From Oxytricha trifallax (taxonomy: Eukaryota > Ciliophora > Spirotrichea > Sporadotrichida > Oxytrichidae), in assembly GCA_000711775.1 (NCBI GenBank), contig ARYC01002121.1, forward strand, positions 1 through 64,000: a stretch of DNA of 64,000 nt, read 5' to 3'. Of this stretch, positions 21,682 through 34,500 are shown piece by piece; the stretch's first letter is position 1; each line of letters starts with the position of its first letter. The notes under the pieces were generated by a model, which saw only the letters and a program-made list of their open reading frames with translations, ran no database searches and was not told the DNA's origin. The position numbers were made by a program, and so were the translations under genes.

Positions 21682-23296
21682 ATGCTTGACACAATTGAAC
21701 TCCCCGAGGACTGGTACAAAATCTACATCAGTAAGTTGAGCTTTGACTTTAAATTTCTTATGATCTCTAACTTAAACTGCCATAGACAAGCAGCAAATGG
21801 TTTATGTTAATGTAAGAGACCAAATTTGCTCAGTGGGCCCTGTTTTCAGCATTTCCAAGATAGACCAAGTATTCGTAAGTTATCTCATTTTCGATTTTGA
21901 AATCTTTCTGAGATTTCACTCTTATGAACCTTTAACTTGACATCTCGACTATAGAATGGAATCTTGGGCCTGAAAGTTGACCACTAAAAGATTGAGTAAG
22001 AGGTTGAGAGAGTGCGCAAAACTTTAAACTTAATGTGCAACACTCACCCACTTCTGGACCTCAATGAAAACTCCTTGGTTTCCACTATGAACTCACAAAC
22101 TCTCGGTGCAGATGGAGAAATTGATGAGAAACTTTTGGATTCCACACAGCTCTCACTTTTGCTACAACAGAGAGAAAATTTGAGAATCAATAATGAGCTG
22201 GACAAGCAAGTGGAAGAGCTGGATTTGAGGATTCAGGCTGAGCTTAAAGATATTGTCGGTGACAACAAAGATGAAGTCTCGCTTTTGAATGAGATCACTG
22301 GCAAATTCTTTTAGGGCATTCCGCAATACTCGCATCAGTAAGTTTAACTTCAACTAATACTTGATAATTTTAAGAGTTTTAACTTTTGTATTAGTGAGCA
22401 ATTTAAACAAAATAATCTTTTAGCATTGGCTTGGTTTAAAATAATTCTTTGTTTAAAATCATATATCTCTATTTTATTATATAATAGCATAATTATACTA
22501 GTTTTATTGAAGTTAATTGTTTAAAATGGTATTTATTACTTAACTTAAGCTTTATAAATCTACTGAGAATCCTATGTTAAGGTTCTACTGCTCAGTAAGA
22601 GTAAATGGCAGAGAAGTGGGAAGAGGAGTCGCTCAGAACAAAAAGCATGCAAAGCAGCTTTCAGCAATCCAAGCACTAAAGAACATCTGCCCTAACCTCT
22701 ATTCCCAATGGAAAGTCAAGTACAGAGATCAAGAGAGTGCAGTTTCAAGCCAATCATAGCCTGGCAGCCACTTCCTCAAGGAAATTGACCTGGGTTCACT
22801 CATGTAACAAGCCAGCTAGAAAGGCCTCATACCTGCAATGAAACCAGGCAAAGAGAATCAGCAGCAATTGTCTTAAAATTCAAAGGACAGCTCTCAACCA
22901 GGATATTCTCAGGATGCAGTGAGCACTCAAGATATCGATGATGCTGAAATCGATGACCCTGAACTAATGTACTCCAAGAAGCATCTCTGTGCAAAGTATA
23001 CCCCACTTACTGTTGTGAAAACTTTGGAAGCTAAGCACAAGAACCTGAGCTTCATTGAGCAAATTAATGAGTCCAAAGATCTTGTGAAAAACAAAAATGT
23101 CTACACAATTATCTTCTCAATTAGAGGTTTCAATCTCGAAGGAAGAGCAACTGATTACAGCAAGCAAAGAGCTAGACATGAGGCATCCCAAAGATTCCTC
23201 AAAAACCTCTTCCCTAAGAATTACACATGGAATTGTGTAATATCTCAACTCACCTAACTCAAAGAACCACTAAAAGAAATACTTGATCTTGATTGA
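21682..23296 (+). CDS. WW-like and double-stranded RNA-binding protein
   Basis: Predicted RNA-binding protein. Start ATG 21682 (MLDTIELPEDWYKIYI). Two GT-AG introns, 21731-21785 and 21875-21954, give a clean frame. The N-terminal LPEDWYKIY...MVYVNV resembles a WW motif. A helical middle (QREN...NNELDKQVEELDL) follows to 22337, where GTAAG begins a third intron and/or IES ending before about 22555. Then a dsRBD C-half: FYCSVRVNGREVGRG, then KKHAKQLSAIQALKNI. A second, weaker dsRBD-like region lies at 23070-23215 (YTIIFSIRGFNLEGRATD, KQRARHEASQRFLK). Stop TGA 23294-23296. WW plus two dsRBDs recalls DGCR8/Pasha, but identity is inference. A role in small-RNA or dsRNA pathways is possible. Confidence 0.75.
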
Positions 23297-23641
23297 AAAG
23301 GCTAAAACTTCTTGAGAGTGGAACTTAAATTTTCATTTTGGTTTAGGACCTCATTCTCTAATATTAAAGTAAATATAGCTTAAACTTATAATATTGATAA
23401 CATTGATTGAATTTATTGTATTAATTGCTTTAAAATTTGATTTGTTTTTATCATTGTTTAAGTTCTATAGTCTATAAAATAAATTAAATGTTTTACTCGT
23501 TAAATAATTTTGTGATTAATTTGTTTAACATTTTTTGAATTATTTTTGTTAACGTTTTGTCAGTTTATCCTTAAGAATATTATTAAGTTATAAATAGAAA
23601 CATAATTACAGTATTCCAAATTAGTAGTCTAATTTATGAAT
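23297..23641. other. convergent intergenic spacer, AT-rich
   Basis: Lies between the stops of two convergent genes. Probably untranslated ends and macronuclear chromosome ends. No telomere-addition signal could be picked out. Confidence 0.5.
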
Positions 23642-26512
23642 TCATAAATTTCTTTGTGAATGTTTTAATATCTACTAAAAAACTCCAACTTGGTCCTCGA
23701 AACTAAGCAGTGAAAACTATTCTAAAATCATATCTGATCTATACTATGTCTTAAAGACCACCTGGGAAATATAGAAATAGGTGAAAATTCCCATTAAACC
23801 GTGGCAATCGAAGCGATCTGTCAAGCCACCGTGACCAGGTATAGAATTCCCAAAGTCCTATAAAAAAGGAGTGTTTAGACGTAATTTTATAAATAGAGTT
23901 TAGACAGAATTAAAACATAGGAAGGTTTTAATAAAACGCTTTAATAGACCTACTTTTATGTTAAACGCTCGTTTTACTCCTGAAGCAAAAAACCCTCCGA
24001 AAGGTGCAATTAAAGAAGCATAAATGGCGATCACTATAGAATGTAATTAGAGCATAGTGATTCTATAACATAAATAAATATCATTACCTATAAAACAACT
24101 CATTTAATATTATAAATTTAGTAAAATTTAGGGCATAATATTTTTTTCATAAGCATGATTCTTATTGCATGCTGAGATATAAAACCTGGCAAGTATATTT
24201 GAACTATCTGATTATAAGAATCAATTGTATTTTAAGAGCAATCAATTCTCTAGAATGGCTTGAGAGTAATTTGTTCAACGGGGCACAATATAGAATGATT
24301 ATCTGATAACAAATTTGGAATCTATTAATAAATGAATCATGAATCTTGAATTAAAAATTACTATATAAGCCATTGCAAATGTACAAATCATACCTCCTAA
24401 AAAACCTTCCCAAGTTTTCTTAGGAGATATCTCAATAGTTAAATGTATAATATTCTTTTTACTCAATATAATCCTATAAGCCCATCCTAATTTAATTATC
24501 TGATTTCGCAAATTTTAACTTAAAATGTAATTTAATAATGAAATATCTAGATTAGAGGAGTCCTGCCAAAAACAATGCCAAAGAGATAGGAGCACACATC
24601 GTTAGTAACCACGCAAAGTTGAGGGAAAATAAGCCAGTAAAACCCTTTGTATATATTGTTTTAAGTGAAGCTTGGTATAATTACGACAAAAATTATTCCC
24701 ATTATTTGATGAGATAATTTCTCGATCTAGTAAACTTTTTTCCTTTCTCTTTAATTATAGTTTTTGTAGTATAAAAAATCATGCCATTTCTAGTATTTTA
24801 ATTGAAATATGTAATTAAAAAGGCAACAAAAGTAAAATTACAGTTTACTTATATGAACCTTGATCAAGATGAAATACGAAAATAATTAGACCGACAATAA
24901 ATAAGCAAAAACTTATTAGTGTGTGCTTATCATAGAGCACCATATGTAAGATAGATTCAATGAATTATTTAGTAATTGATCAATGCTATAGTTTTTAGAA
25001 TAAAAATAAACAAAAAACCCTTCTAAATTAAGATATAGTTATACTTATAAATTCTTGAGGTATAAGGTCCTGAGTTAGGAGCTACCTCAAGAAAAATTTT
25101 GGGATCATAAAGTACTCAACAGCCCAGAATATGTAAACATTTTAATAAGATCAATTAATGAATGATTAAAAATCCTTTAATTTTTAATTTTACCTAAAAT
25201 ACTTTGTTTGTTTTACCATTAAAGTATGAAATCAAGCTTGGTATGTGGATGTGAATGAGATTGTCTTTTAATACTCATTGAGTTAAAATTGCTTGAATTT
25301 TCAAAATTAATATAAAATTAAGAATTAAAATACGCGATTAGTATCTTAATTACTTTTAATTATATTAAAATGTCACGTATCTCAAAATCGATGAAATTTC
25401 GAGATGCATGCCAAATAAATCAATTAAAAAACTCATATAACTATTAGTTCTTTTAAAATCAATATAAGTTTTTAAAATATTAAAGTTCCTTAATAAAAGA
25501 TTTTTATTTTTCATCAATATTAAAAATGCAATTAAAATAATGTCACCTTTAAATTCTATTGTTTAATTAACTATTTTTATTTTTTTAAGTTAATTACTAT
25601 CAACTCTTTTAAAAATACTTTAATATTTTAAAAACTTATATTGATTTTAAAAGAACTAATAGTTATATGAGTTTTTTAATTGATTTATTTGGCATGCATC
25701 TCGAAATTTCATCGATTTTGAGATACGTGACATTTTAATATAATTAAAAGTAATTAAGATACTAATCGCGTATTTTAATTCTTAATTTTATATTAATTTT
25801 GGAAATTCAAGCAATTTTTACTCATTATCTCTTTGTACATTACTATTTGCAGAGGAATTACTATGAGGGAACAGTAGAAGTGACCCATAGCTATTAGCAT
25901 AAAAAATCCACACAGAAGCACTATGGTGCTAATTGTTCTTAACTTGAATGTTGACATTCTTTATTATTAAATATATCTAAGATGGATTATATAAGCCTAA
26001 TGCTTTAAAACATCATTTTTCGGACTTTAAATTGATTCTTTATGAATCTTACTATTTACTTTTTGAAGCATGATTTTTATCTTCTTGAATATTATTAGCA
26101 ATATTGGAACTAGAGTGCTACGACTTATTAAAACATTAAATATATAAACAACTGGGTATTAATAACTATTTATGATATTTTATTTTGAAAATTAACTTAA
26201 AAAAGACTTTCCACTATCAGAACTGTGAAAGTCAGTGCTAAGACTTTCTCGCTTTGTGAGCTCCAGTTCTTCAGCATTTATAGATCGCATCTTTGAGCTA
26301 GTCACTTTTCGTTTATTTATGATTCAAAACTTACAAAGTTAAATTTAATAAAAACCCTGATTTTCAAATCCATCGTATTAATGGATTTTCCATTCATAAC
26401 TTCTTTGATATTATATTAATGTTAAATTATAGGATTTACGTTAGTATGCAGATTTTTGCTCTAAATTGAACTTTTTGGTCAGTAAAATATCGTCATGAGA
26501 ACCTTCCTTCAT
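23642..26512 (-). CDS. phosphatidate cytidylyltransferase (CDP-diacylglycerol synthase)
   Basis: Integral membrane enzyme making CDP-diacylglycerol from phosphatidate and CTP, feeding phosphatidylinositol synthesis. Likely start ATG 26512 ([19 protein letters not shown]), with an N-terminal block at 26210-26290 ([15 protein letters not shown]). Conserved text in order: [15 protein letters not shown] (about 25950), [13 protein letters not shown] (25110), [14 protein letters not shown] (24900), [20 protein letters not shown] (24620), [13 protein letters not shown] (24420), [19 protein letters not shown] (24010), [17 protein letters not shown] (23830). The last two contain the CDS-family signature. 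An intron (23858-23953) precedes DFGNSIPG. Stop TGA 23642-23644. Several IESs split it, one palindromic (25280-25826). Blocks are in linear order. Identification is strong; some block limits are not resolved. Confidence 0.93.
23858..23953 (-). other. 96-nt intron in CDP-DAG synthase
   Basis: On the minus strand GTAGGT at 23953 to TATAG at 23858. Joins VKRAFNIK to [10 protein letters not shown]. Confidence 0.85.
25280..25826. mobile_element. 547-bp palindromic IES in CDP-DAG synthase, pointer AATGAGTA
   Basis: Pointer complement TACTCATT at 25272-25279 and 25819-25826. Removal joins IVMYKEIMS to [10 protein letters not shown] in frame. Almost the whole IES is an inverted repeat: arms of about 215 bp (GATACGTGACATTTTAAT and its complement) around a loop near 25490-25605. 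The arms start right beside the pointers, so this looks like a foldback transposon now serving as, or being, the IES. Confidence 0.9.
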
Positions 26513-27434
26513 AGTAAAGCCCTCTGACTGTATTTAAGATGTTTGAGGAAGTTGTTAAGTATTAATATACATTATACTAAATTAATTTTATTGTTATTTT
26601 CTCATTTTACTCTCTATAAAAGCATAATTTAATTCCTAATTTAACTAATCACCAATCGCTTTACGAAATAAGTATTATTAGAATTAACTTCCATGGAACA
26701 ATATATTAATTTAAAAAAATAGGGATTTATGAATAAATTAAATTATAAAATCATTTTATTTTACTATTATTTAAATTATTTTAAATTTTCCTTATATTTT
26801 GTGTATTAATTTTTATTTTAAACATGAATTAAAAATCTTAAACCATGAATGTGAGATAATTAATATCAACTTAGTTACTAGTAAAACTTAGGTAATTATA
26901 ATTTATTTATAAATTAAACTGAAAAGTATTTATTATATTTAAATTAATTATCCCAAAAAGTATGTATAATGAGAAATTAATGACCTATATAGATATATTG
27001 ATCAGTTAATTGTTAAAATAAAGAGATTTCTGACCAAAATGTTATAGAAATTATAATTACGTTTTCATGTTTAAAATAAATAGATTGATATATTTACAAC
27101 TTTTATGTTTTGTATCCACATTGAGATTATTAATATAAGTCAGTTTATAATAGCTCTGTTATCAGGACTCCCCATGAATTATAATTTTTTTGATTATTTT
27201 GTTTTACATTAAATAAAAAAGATTCTCATTGCAATTACAGTAGGATAATATAGTACACTATTCAAAATGGATCTACAATATATTTATGACAATTTAAAAA
27301 TAAGATGAGAAAATGTTGTAGAGAAAATTTATTAAAATTATGTTTAATAGAGATTTTTCCTTTTTTTGTGTGGAAAAGAATGCTTTTAATAAGTGGGGAG
27401 GGGTCTAAATTGAGCAATTTATGACCTTACTTTT
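26513..27434. other. AT-rich spacer, no feature seen
   Basis: Between the start of CDP-DAG synthase and the end of beta-tubulin, both minus strand. Nothing recognised. Confidence 0.5.
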
Positions 27435-30121
27435 TCATACCATTTCCTCCTCGAAATCTTCTACATCTTCCATCTCAACATCATCGCAGACTTAGGCTCT
27501 ACTAGAGGCTCTAGTGGTGTTCAAACCATGACTTTTAGATGCCGTTTTACTAGAAGTATTGCTTTATTTTTCATATAACATGTGCGCTTCATCGTCCTCC
27601 CCAGAGCCACTATCTTTACAAATTACAATAGTAAATGCCAATGTTTAATAAACTTGAAATAATTTAAAATCTTGATACTATTAATACTCGCTAATCATAT
27701 CTCTGATGTTATTAAGTGTCTCATCGAATTCTTAAACGTCCATACCCTCTTGAGTGTACCAGTGCACATAAGCCCTCCTGGCAAACATTTTCTCGAAGTT
27801 ATTTGCCATTTTTTGCATTTATGATATAATGCTAGTTGAATTAATCAAGCATCCACCAGTCATTGAGTTTACCTAATTAATTGAATATACTATATACCAT
27901 TTAAAATAAACTATTATGTATTAAATTATATTATATTGATAAAATGCGTTTGTGGTTGAAGGATTCACCCGACATACAGTGCTCATGAGTCTATTAGGGA
28001 TCCATTCTACGAAAGTGGAGGAATTTTTATCACACAATCTTTTCATTTATGTTTCTAATTCACACTCAGAGACGTCTTAACCTCGCATCATAACTGAACC
28101 AGTTAGTAAACTAATTCAATTCTCTTTTATTTTTTACAAATAAATTTAATATAGGAGGTTTAAATAAATTCATTGATGTATCAGTAAAAAAAAAAAGAAA
28201 GAAATCTATCTAGATATCTTAGAATATTAAATTATAATTCGATTAATTTTCTTATGGTATTAAGAAAAAGATGAGAGAGTTAATTGAAATTACATCAATT
28301 CTTTTTAAACATATTAAAATATAAGTATTAAGGTTTTTTGCTCAGCAGTATCACTCAAATCAAATTATAGTTCTCTTTTAAATAATTCCGAGTTATTAAA
28401 ATTTTCATGATTGAATAACATTAGTTTATTCAAATTAAATTGTAACCAATTAATATATATATATATATATCAAAAATTATTTTTTCTAATAAATTCCAAA
28501 TCGAATTTATATTATTTTTTTAAGTAAGGGTTTATCTTGCCAGTCTTGATATTGTTATCACTAATGAAGCTCTACCCACTAAACAGTCTATCCAGAATTT
28601 CCTTCTCACCAAGTCTATCATATTTCTACTCACCTCTACCAATAAGTGGAGCTAGAGCACTCGAAATAAAGTGAAGTCTGGAGAAGGGGATTAGGTTTGT
28701 GCAGAGCTTCCTGAGGTCTGAGTTGTTTGAAGCCCCTGGGAAACGCATTGTTGAAGTTGCCATACTCATGCTTTGAGCTATGATATACAAAAGATAATTG
28801 CATTAATATATACTTATTCAATTTAGAGATGGTTAGTTTTATCTTATTTTAAATTAATTGACTTGGATATAGTTAATATCAGCAAATGATGGTTGCTTTA
28901 GTTTCAGCTGTTGAGTGCAAATTCTGTTAAGGGCAGAATTATCAATGTTTACGCTCAAATGTGAAGTATTAACCAGGCAGTTCAATGAAAACATTGTGTT
29001 ATATGGTTCGACAACAACATCTGATAGCTATTACCAAATTAATGAATTTTCATATTAATTTTATTTTATATTTATTTTTTTAAATGTTCCATATAGGTAA
29101 TCTAAAAATATCTCTAAAGATCTTTTTCAAGTGAACTTATTATATTATTACTAAACTGTAAAATTAAGGAGTGAATAATAAGCAATAAATCAAAGCTTTT
29201 ATAATTAAATTAGCTAAAATGTTGTTTAGGCAAATAAAGTTAATTGTATTTTTTCCTTTATATATAAAAGATAATTTTCCTTTGATCATACGATGAGCCG
29301 TCACCAAGGACATTAGAAGAAGCAGAAGCAGGGTACACAGAGAAATTGCTTAGTATTTTATTTGAGTACTCCTGCTCAAGAATATTGAGGATATTGCTTC
29401 CAAGACCAGATCCGGTACCTCCACCAAGTGAGTGAACAATCTAGAAGCCTTGCATTGCCTCACATCTTTCCGCTTCTTTTCTGACTGAATCCATAATTTA
29501 ACCAATATACTCACTGCCTTCGCTGTAGAAGCCCTTTGCCCAATTATTTCCAGCACCGTTCATTCCAGAAATGAAGCTGTCAGGGTTGAATAAGTGGGAT
29601 AAAGCTGATGATTGAGATTGGATTGAATCATGAAATAATAATGTGACATTATTATTTATTTAACACAAATGACTAACTTGAAATAGTAATTTCATAGAAT
29701 TTATTGGGATTTGTATTATATAATGCTTCTTTAAAGTTAAGGTACAGACAAACAAAATGATTTATGTAATTCATAATCAAATTTACTTAAAAATTATTAA
29801 AATTTTAGAATCAAGAACGCCTGGTTCAAGATCAATAAGTAAAGCTCTAGGTACATACCTGTTAGTAGTCCCGTGTTCACTGTAGTTATTCTCGATTTCA
29901 TTGAAGTAAACGTTTGCTCTCTGCAATTGCAAATCTGAGTTGCCGTAAAATTAACCAGTGCTTGTATCTATTCCATGTTCTTAAGTTATATTCTCCCAAA
30001 ATTTATAGCCGATTTGGTTACCGCATTTACAAAAAAAGAAAAACTTAAATTATCAACAAATATTAGCTTGTAAGTTTTCATTAAATAATTAACCAACTTG
30101 TAAGGAAATAATTTCTCTCAT
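27435..30121 (-). CDS. divergent beta-tubulin with long acidic/Ser-rich tail
   Basis: Microtubule subunit. Start ATG 30121 ([10 protein letters not shown], the beta-tubulin MREI start). The 63-bp IES 30031-30093 is removed to give [15 protein letters not shown]. Then [13 protein letters not shown] (29840), [22 protein letters not shown] region (29570), [17 protein letters not shown] (GTP-binding loop, 29420), [20 protein letters not shown] (28730), [12 protein letters not shown] (28020), [17 protein letters not shown] (27770) and EYQQYQD (27690). Instead of a short acidic tail it continues for about 80 residues rich in Ser/Glu/Asp to TGA 27435-27437. Substitutions such as FISG for FGQS and the long tail mark a divergent isotype, possibly for a special ciliary or cortical array (inference). 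All blocks are linear; several IESs. Confidence 0.93.
30031..30093. other. 63-bp IES in beta-tubulin, 2-bp pointer GT
   Basis: On the minus strand ...CAAGTTG[GT]TAATTATT...TTTT[GT]AAATGCGG. Excision joins LQVG to KCGNQIG. It lacks GT-AG intron ends, so it is an IES. Confidence 0.85.
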
Positions 30122-30189
30122 TCTTTTTTTTATTAGTAAGTGTATTTTTTAGTTGCTTTTATTCTCGAGTTGTATTGAGTTTTAATTGA

Positions 30190-30713
30190 TTATAATGGGG
30201 GGGGAAGTTTCCTGCACTCGAGGAAGTTTCCTGCACTTTTTTTATTTATATATAAAACTTAATAAATTTTACATAAATAACAAGATTTAACATTTTTATG
30301 ACTCATTAATATTAAGAGGATATTTATACATCATTTAAATAGTTCTAGAAAATATAGTCTAACATTATATAGGTATGTAAAGAACAAGATAAATTGAATC
30401 AGAATTTCATTAACAATTGGATACAATATTTGGAATTACTATGAGTACAGAGAGAATAATGTAATGGTTTAGAGACAGAAACCTAAAAATACCAGATTAA
30501 ATATGTCAGATTTGTTGGAATCTGAAGAGAGATAATAAATAATTGAGTAATAAATTAAATATAATTTTAACAATGAAATTAGTTCAAAAGTTGATTATAG
30601 TTGTTATAAAAAAAATTTTAATCATAAAAAAATATTTTTAAAAAAAGTGCAGGAAACTTCCCTAAAATTTTTTTTAACATAAACCGGTGCAGGAAACTTC
30701 CCCCTCATTATAA
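30190..30713. mobile_element. foldback element with GGGGGAAGTTTCCTGCAC ends
   Basis: Left end ATTATAATGGGGGGGGAAG followed by a second GGAAGTTTCCTGCAC copy at about 30221. The right end has the complements at about 30648 and 30686, ending in CCCCCTCATTATAAT. Middle is AT-rich and non-coding. It sits 70 bp upstream of the beta-tubulin start, so it is probably outside the retained DNA. Confidence 0.8.
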
Positions 30714-30925
30714 TTATTTGGCTTAAATACCGAGATTAATTTATTTTAATCGTAATTTCTTACCAAAAGTTTTTACCTTTTTGACATATATTTCGCTCTT
30801 ATCAAGAGAACATAATTATATTGGTGGAAAAGAAAAGAATTAAATCTATGAAGTCTTTATTATTTTAAGTTGTTAGAACAAATTAAAGGGTTATAAACTA
30901 GGAACACACTTAAAGTTTAGCACAG

Positions 30926-31480
30926 TCATGTCTTAACAATATCTTATTTTTCACATTTCTAACAAATAGTGACTACTCTTCTGTAATAACTCATTCTAAT
31001 CTGCGGTTCTTTTACATCTCTTAAGCCACTTTTATATTCCAATTTTAGCACAATCAAATATAGATCAAGCTTTGCTGTATTTTTTAACTCCAACTCAATC
31101 CTGAGATTTCTTAACCAGTGTTTTGAATGCTTTTTGTTTTCATTTAATCTCAGGACTTAAGCTGTTTATGAGAAAAAAACTTTCACAAAACGATCTAACT
31201 TTGAAAGTACCTTGTCTTGGATTACTTAAGCAGCTGTAGAGATGTATTATTTCATTTTTAATCAACAGTTTTTCATACGATTTGCTTTTATGTGGTCAAT
31301 AAAATATTTAAACAGTCAAGAATGCCCGCGCTAGTCCCCAACAATATTTATATAGTTTGCCCTCTCTTTTGCCCTAATTGTTTTCTTATATATAATTAGA
31401 CACAGAGACCAAAGTAGGTGCTTATATTAGAATCACCCACTAATCAATTATCTCATTTATTATGAAAAAGGATCATAGAT
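30926..31480 (-). CDS. putative coding block(s) of an unrecognised protein
   Basis: Minus-strand frame with little TAA/TAG use and protein-like composition: KHWLRNLRIELELKNTAK, then LEYKSGLRDVKEPQIRMSYY, ending KQDIVKT at TGA 30926-30928. Upstream, a different frame reads NPRQGTFKVRSFCESFF, so an IES or intron may lie near 31150. GC content is above the flanks. It is not similar to a family I recognise, and it may be part of the untranslated or terminal region of the neighbouring nanochromosome. Confidence 0.4.
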
Positions 31481-31507
31481 CGAATGCATCGATGTAATTT
31501 TCATTCT

Positions 31508-34500
31508 TCATGATGCTTTGTATATTAAAAATGAGATCTTGCTTTGTTCGAAGGTGAAATAAACAAAACGGTTTCTTTCGTGGACGGAGTGGCAACCGAA
31601 ACTTTTTCCCAAGAAAACGTGCCAGTAGGGCTCCCATTTATCGTCCATATGCTTCTTAACTAATCTTGCAATCTATAATAATATATTTGGCATAGTCTAT
31701 TGCACTATGCAGCATCTTCATATTTTAAGTAGGTAGAAGTCTTTTCGTGGTAAAATATGCTTTTCTTATCCAGGCTTTTATGAGGTATTATAATTATCCT
31801 CGTTTGATTTTGGGCAGCGCCCAAATATATCACAAATGTTACCATAAAAAAGACGAGAGTTAACTATACATAGAAAATATTTCCGTAATGACACTAAATT
31901 GTTTTATATGGAACTAGCTAACAAGTCATCAATAAAATATATTAGGCTCAATCATATAAATGGAAAGTATTATTCAATCTCTTTTTTGGTTGAGAAATTT
32001 AACTTACGTCTACTCCTTGAGTTTCGAAATCGTGTTCATCAAGAGTTTTCTTAGCGATGGTTATAGCATCTTCGAGCATATCATCGGGCATATCAGGTGG
32101 CCAGTCAACTTTAGCCTATAATTTATTGTGGTAAGATATTTGTTAACTAAAGATGGCTTCAATAAGCTTGTAGTCTAATCAAAATCCCAAAACCCTTTAA
32201 GTAGTTTGATTGAGTTTTTGATTAATAAAAGTAGACTATTAGTGCATACTTTATTAGGGTTTTAATAGGGTTTATGTAGGGGTTTAATGTTTAAATATTA
32301 GTATTTTAAGTGAGTATAACAAGCGAGTTTTTATAAATATTTCACACAAACATAAGCTTAGAGTCATGTGGCAGTTCTCTGAATTTTATCTTTCTAAGTT
32401 GATGTTTGATTGTTTCTATAGTTTGTTAATTCTCTTAGCTTGGCTTGACAATAGTTGAGTATGCAAGTTCTCTGAGACCTCCATTTATTTTATTTACATC
32501 GAGATATTGCTTGATTCTCTGCTTAGAATCTCTCTCACCCCTGCAGCTAAAGTAATCGTTTCCTGGCATGTCGCTCTCTATTATTATTATTACTGCTAGA
32601 GCCCAGATATCCCATTCTCTACAATCCCTTCAACTATCTGCTATTCTATCTAGCTAATTTATCTCTGACATCTATTGTCAAATAAGAATTCTCTGTAAGT
32701 TATTTCAAGTAAAGGAAGCTTGAAGGCTACATGATCTTTACCAAGTAAAATAGCATCTAGCTAGATGATATGCCTGCACTCATTTAACTTTGCCTTTTAA
32801 AGAGCATAATACTCATTAGCAAATTCCATTTGGAACTTGTCATCAGCAAAAAAGTAATTGTAAGGATATATCTAGTAAGCTTATTCGTCATCAGTAATGA
32901 CTCTCTTCTAAATTTTATCTTCAAGAGTGAGGTAGCTTTCTAGGCAAGAATCTAAGTCAATAATTTTTTAAAATGGGAATCTTCATTGCCTCTATTTTAA
33001 CCATGATTTTATTGATCTCACAGACTGGAAAGTTCTTGACTGCTTTCTTCATTTTTACTTACTTCTAGACTTCAACTCTAAGAGACTCCACTGGATTTCT
33101 TGATCTTCTCTTTTAGAGGAATCTATTCCCTGTAGGTTCATGAATAAAGACAAAACTTTAATTGTGCTTTTTCTTTAAGTGCACTTTGAGGTCTCTAGTA
33201 TGAGAATATGGCTTCTCACAGAACTCACAGACATACTTCCCATCTTTCTTTTAATGCTTGAGATATAACCTTGGCATATCGTTGTGTATATCTCTAAAGT
33301 GTCTCTTATAAGATGACTTGTAAGGGAAAACTTTATTGCATTCTTTGCATTAATAGTCGACTTTGGCTTGTAATTATTAATGGCGGATTGTATAACCTCC
33401 TTCTCAATTTGCACAACTTCTATGATGACCTCCAACTTAACTTATATTTAAATCTCAAAGCTAGACTGGTAAAAATTGTCATAAGTAAGCTCCCACTGAG
33501 TACAAGCGTATCTGGTCTCTACTTTACTTGGTTGCTGGAATGATAACTTTTATTGACTTGATCCGAGTAATGCCGCTCTTCTCAAAAGGTTAGCGCTCAT
33601 TTTAGTTTCCTGATATATTTTATTATAATAATGATAAAATCTACCGAGATAAACTATTATAGTAGAGTATAAGACACTCTGGTAGTTTCTTTGGTTAGAG
33701 GTAAGAAAATGAACTAACCATAAAAGAGTGTAAGTTGACATATTTAATGATAATTTTATGCATTTTAGTAAATTAAAATACTCCTAATGAAGTTTTGTTT
33801 CTCTAGGAGGTCCTCCAAATTAAGTTTGAACTTAATTTGGAGGACCTCCTAAAATAATTAAACATTATAAGGAGCAATTTAATGGAGATAGATTGATAAA
33901 AATGGAAATTAATCTGTGAAACTTGGAGCAAGTTTTTCATTGATTCTCCGCATATCTTTTCAAGGTTGACCTCCAGTAGGTCCTCCCTATTTAGTAGCAA
34001 AATTTTAATAAACTTAGAATGGATATCCGTAATTTTAAATTTCATTAACATTTCTAGAAAGAGGAAGCAAGATGGAGTCTATGAATGATGCAATGAAGAG
34101 AATTTAATCTCAAGATTTAATAGGAAAATTTCGAAGTAAAGAGGACCTTTATAGATATTTGGTATAGCAAGGTAAGTTCTTAAGTAAGATTAATAAATCC
34201 ATTATAGTTGGATTGTTCTTGCCGACTTAGGAGGGAACTAAAATCTCATTCTTAAAAGCCTTACTGAGTGAAGAGAAAAAAGCTTTTAAGTCTAATGAAA
34301 TTAGGATGATAGAGATACCTAACTACCCTGAAATATCAGTGACAAACCTATATGACGATGCTATGAGTGATCCGGAAGTAGCTCTCTACCTTCCATCAAA
34401 GCTACAGCTCTCTAATAAGTTGCCAGAGAGAATTTCTTCTTTGGTGTTCTTGCAACTCTGAAACCTGAGTACTTAAATAAAGATATTTAAGAAGCTCTCA

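Noticed and set aside
23690-23790. 5S rRNA-like text on the plus strand (AAACTAAGCAG ... GACCACCTGGGAAATA)
   Set aside because: The minus strand of the same bases encodes the C-terminus of CDP-DAG synthase (SQVVFKTQYRSDM and so on), continuous with conserved upstream motifs.
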